From positions 1,984,001 through 2,048,000 of the forward strand of contig CP053448.1 of assembly GCA_013285445.1 (NCBI GenBank): a stretch of DNA of 64,000 nucleotides, in the 5' to 3' direction. Positions 62,314-64,000 of the stretch are shown here, one piece after another. How positions within the stretch are numbered: the first letter of the stretch is position 1; each line of letters begins with the position of its first letter. The position numbers and the translations under genes are program-made. The notes under the pieces are model-generated. The model was not told where the DNA came from and did not search any database. It saw nothing but the letters and a program-made list of their open reading frames with translations. This DNA comes from Pseudomonadota bacterium. Its GTDB lineage: Bacteria > Pseudomonadota > Gammaproteobacteria > Xanthomonadales > Wenzhouxiangellaceae.

Positions 62314-62382
62314 GGTTCGGGTGGTTTCATGCGCGATTTGGAAACCGAAGATTTCGTATGAGCGCATGAAAACACCCGAACC
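62314..62382. repeat. Hairpin element H2, same core with different arms
   Basis: The 21-nt arms at 62314-62334 and 62362-62382 (beginning GGTTCGGGTG) match at 20 of 21. The loop core 62333-62362 is the reverse complement of the H1 core at 26 of 30 positions, yet the arms are unlike those of H1. The inner part reads GAAACC-GAA-GATTTC. Confidence 0.8.
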
Positions 62383-62399
62383 GCGTCCCACTCCCGGAT

Positions 62400-63521
62400 T
62401 CAGCGTTCCTCGATCGAAGGCACGGAACGGTCTTCGGGTCCGATATAGTCCGCACCCGGGCGGATGATGCGGTTGTTGGCACGCTGTTCCATGATGTGAG
62501 CGGCCCAGCCGGTCACGCGCGACATCACGAAGATCGGGGTGAACAGGCTCGTGGGAATGCCCATGAAGTGATAGGCCGAGGCATGGTAGAAGTCGGCATT
62601 GGCGAACAGCTTCTTTTCCTCCCACATGGTTTTCTCGACGATCTCCGAGACCGCGAACAGCGTGTCGTCACCGACGTCGCCGGCCAGCTTGCGCGACCAC
62701 TCGCGGATGATGGCGTTGCGCGGGTCCTTCTCGCGGTAGACGGCGTGGCCGAAGCCCATGATCTTTTCCTTCGCCGCCAGCTTGCTCAAGACATCCTCGC
62801 GCGCCTGTTCGGGCGAATGGTATTTCTCGAGCATGGCCATGGCCATCTCGTTGGCGCCGCCGTGCAGCGGGCCGCGCAGAGATCCGATCGCCCCGGTCAC
62901 GCAGCTGTGCATGTCCGACAGGGTCGAGGCGCACACCCGGGCGGTGAAGGTCGAGGCGTTGAACTCGTGCTCGGCATACAGGATCAGCGAGACGTCCATG
63001 ACCCGCGCGTGCAGCTCGCTCGGGGTCTTGCCGTGCAGCAGATTCAGGAAATGTCCGCCGATGCTGTCGTCTTCGGTTTCGACGTCGATGCGCTTACCGT
63101 CATGGCTGAAGCGGTACCAGTAGGCAATCATCGACGGGAAGGTCGCCAGCAGACGATCGGCCACGTCCTGCTGCGCATCGAAGCTCTCTTCGGTCTCCAG
63201 GTTGCCCAGGAAGGAGCAGCCGGTGCGCATTACGTCCATCGGATGGGCACTGGCGGGAATGCGCTCGAGCACGTCCTTGAGCGCGTCGGGCAGGCCCCTG
63301 AGCGACTTCAGGCGCGTGGTGTAGGCATCCAGTTCCTCACGGTTGGGCAGATGGCCCTTGAGAATCAGGTGGGCGACTTCGTTGAACGAGGCCTTCTCGG
63401 CCAGCTCGTCGACGGCGTAGCCGCGATAGCGCAGGCTGTTGCCGGCCGCACCCACGGTGCAGATCTCGGTCTGGCCGGCGGACTGGCCGCGCAGGCCGGC
63501 TCCGGGTTTCTTGTCGGTCAT
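62400..63521 (-). CDS. prpC: 2-methylcitrate synthase PrpC
   Basis: PrpC condenses propionyl-CoA with oxaloacetate in the methylcitrate cycle. The product is 373 aa, the PrpC length, from the ATG at 63521 that overlaps the prpB stop (ATGA). GGAGCA precedes it. Citrate-synthase catalytic His residues are in [12 protein letters not shown] and [14 protein letters not shown], and the Asp in [23 protein letters not shown] and [15 protein letters not shown] at the N-terminus favour methylcitrate over ordinary citrate synthase, as does prpB. Confidence 0.94.
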   Translation of the reverse strand: MTDKKPGAGLRGQSAGQTEICTVGAAGNSLRYRGYAVDELAEKASFNEVAHLILKGHLPNREELDAYTTRLKSLRGLPDALKDVLERIPASAHPMDVMRTGCSFLGNLETEESFDAQQDVADRLLATFPSMIAYWYRFSHDGKRIDVETEDDSIGGHFLNLLHGKTPSELHARVMDVSLILYAEHEFNASTFTARVCASTLSDMHSCVTGAIGSLRGPLHGGANEMAMAMLEKYHSPEQAREDVLSKLAAKEKIMGFGHAVYREKDPRNAIIREWSRKLAGDVGDDTLFAVSEIVEKTMWEEKKLFANADFYHASAYHFMGIPTSLFTPIFVMSRVTGWAAHIMEQRANNRIIRPGADYIGPEDRSVPSIEER

Positions 63522-64000
63522 GACTGCTCCTTGCTGAACAACTGATCCAGTTTCTGCTCGAACTCGTGGTAGCCGAGAACCTCGTAAAGTTCGTCCCGGG
63601 TCTGCATGGCATCGACCACGTTCCTCTGGTGGCCGTCTCGTCCGATCGCCTGGTAGACGGCCAGCGCGGCCTGGCTCATGGCGCGAAACGCCGACAGCGG
63701 GTAGAGCACCAGCCCGGCCCCGGCTTCGCGCAGTTCGGCGACCGAAAACAGTGGCGTCTTGCCAAACTCGGTGATATTGGCCAGCACCGGCACGTCGACC
63801 TGGCGGGCAAATTCCGCGAATTCCTCCAGGGTATGCAGCGCCTCGGCGAAGATCATGTCCGCACCGCACTCGACGTACAGGCTGGCGCGGTCGACCGCTG
63901 CGGCCATGCCCTCGCCGGCGTAAGCGTCGGTGCGCGCCATGAACACGAAGGACGCGTCCTGCCGCGCGTCGACCGCCGCACGCACCCGGTCCGCCATCTC
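63518..64000 (-). CDS. prpB: 2-methylisocitrate lyase PrpB (5' part outside window)
   Basis: This is the last step of the methylcitrate cycle, giving pyruvate and succinate. The 161 or so visible codons are the C-terminal part of the isocitrate-lyase-like barrel: [38 protein letters not shown] and [16 protein letters not shown] are PrpB signatures. The start and the KKCGH active-site loop lie beyond the window edge. The 4-bp overlap with prpC shows a prpBC operon. Confidence 0.93.
   Translation of the reverse strand, partial: EMADRVRAAVDARQDASFVFMARTDAYAGEGMAAAVDRASLYVECGADMIFAEALHTLEEFAEFARQVDVPVLANITEFGKTPLFSVAELREAGAGLVLYPLSAFRAMSQAALAVYQAIGRDGHQRNVVDAMQTRDELYEVLGYHEFEQKLDQLFSKEQS

Overview
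The window is 64 kb of high-GC, gene-dense chromosome. It looks like a gammaproteobacterium near the Xanthomonadales/Wenzhouxiangella part of the tree. This placement is an inference from gene content: a Cus-type copper efflux cluster with a CopL-like protein, an E1-alpha/E1-beta/E2 pyruvate dehydrogenase, prpBC, a divergent serA/D-2-hydroxyglutarate dehydrogenase pair, a phasin with a wax-ester synthase-type acyltransferase, and a secreted protein with an FxDxFE-type motif after its signal peptide. I see no rRNA, tRNA, CRISPR array, intact insertion sequence or prophage. The window is mostly housekeeping and accessory metabolism, and the unusual material lies in repeats, hairpins and altered active sites.

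Layout. 0.1-5.5 kb: a GT-C-like membrane protein and mfd. 5.9-7.7 kb: a large secreted protein of unknown function. 7.9-10.8 kb: D-2-hydroxyglutarate dehydrogenase divergent from serA, then a small GNAT protein. 11.0-18.0 kb: copper/silver efflux cluster (CopL-like, TolC-type channel, CusB, CusA, DUF411 lipoprotein), facing a bacterioferritin. 18.6-22.5 kb: GMC oxidoreductase with its small Tat subunit, divergent from a phospholipase D-like protein. 22.7-28.3 kb: a GDCCVxC/AhpD-like pair, a UbiB-type kinase, a transglycosylase-like lipoprotein and a PQQ sugar dehydrogenase. 28.34-29.21 kb: eight tandem copies of an exact 107-bp unit. 29.2-33.6 kb: three overlapping amidohydrolase-fold genes. 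33.7-42.9 kb: arginine deiminase, an AI-2E family permease, phasin, a TPR protein, WS/DGAT, a SecB-like protein and a penicillin acylase-family protein. 43.1-46.6 kb: pdhABC. 46.7-48.9 kb: a RimB-like protease with rimK, then an Hsp20 under a sigma-32-type promoter. 49.0-52.3 kb: trpS, an FAH-family hydrolase and a small membrane protein, divergent from a RuBisCO-like protein. 52.3-55.5 kb: a thioesterase, ahpCD with an OxyR-type operator, a decayed surface-protein remnant, and oxyR. 55.5-60.1 kb: a four-gene Gld-like ABC system. 60.2-62.2 kb: an AstE/AspA-family hydrolase, a PspB-like peptide and a DUF502 protein. 62.2-62.4 kb: two related hairpins. 62.4-64 kb: prpC and the 3' part of prpB.

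How the genes work together. Three themes recur: handling of copper, iron and peroxide (cus cluster, bacterioferritin, OxyR-AhpCD, a second AhpD-like protein); carbon storage and C3 metabolism (phasin, WS/DGAT, pdhABC, prpBC); and protein quality and modification (Hsp20, RimK). The features most worth a second look are the 107-bp array with single relatives elsewhere in the window, the pair of hairpins at 62.2 kb that share a core but have different self-complementary arms, the RuBisCO-like protein, the amidohydrolase trio in which only one member keeps the HxH metal motif, a bacterioferritin lacking one ferroxidase ligand, and the frameshifted remnant of a sorting-signal surface protein beside ahpC.
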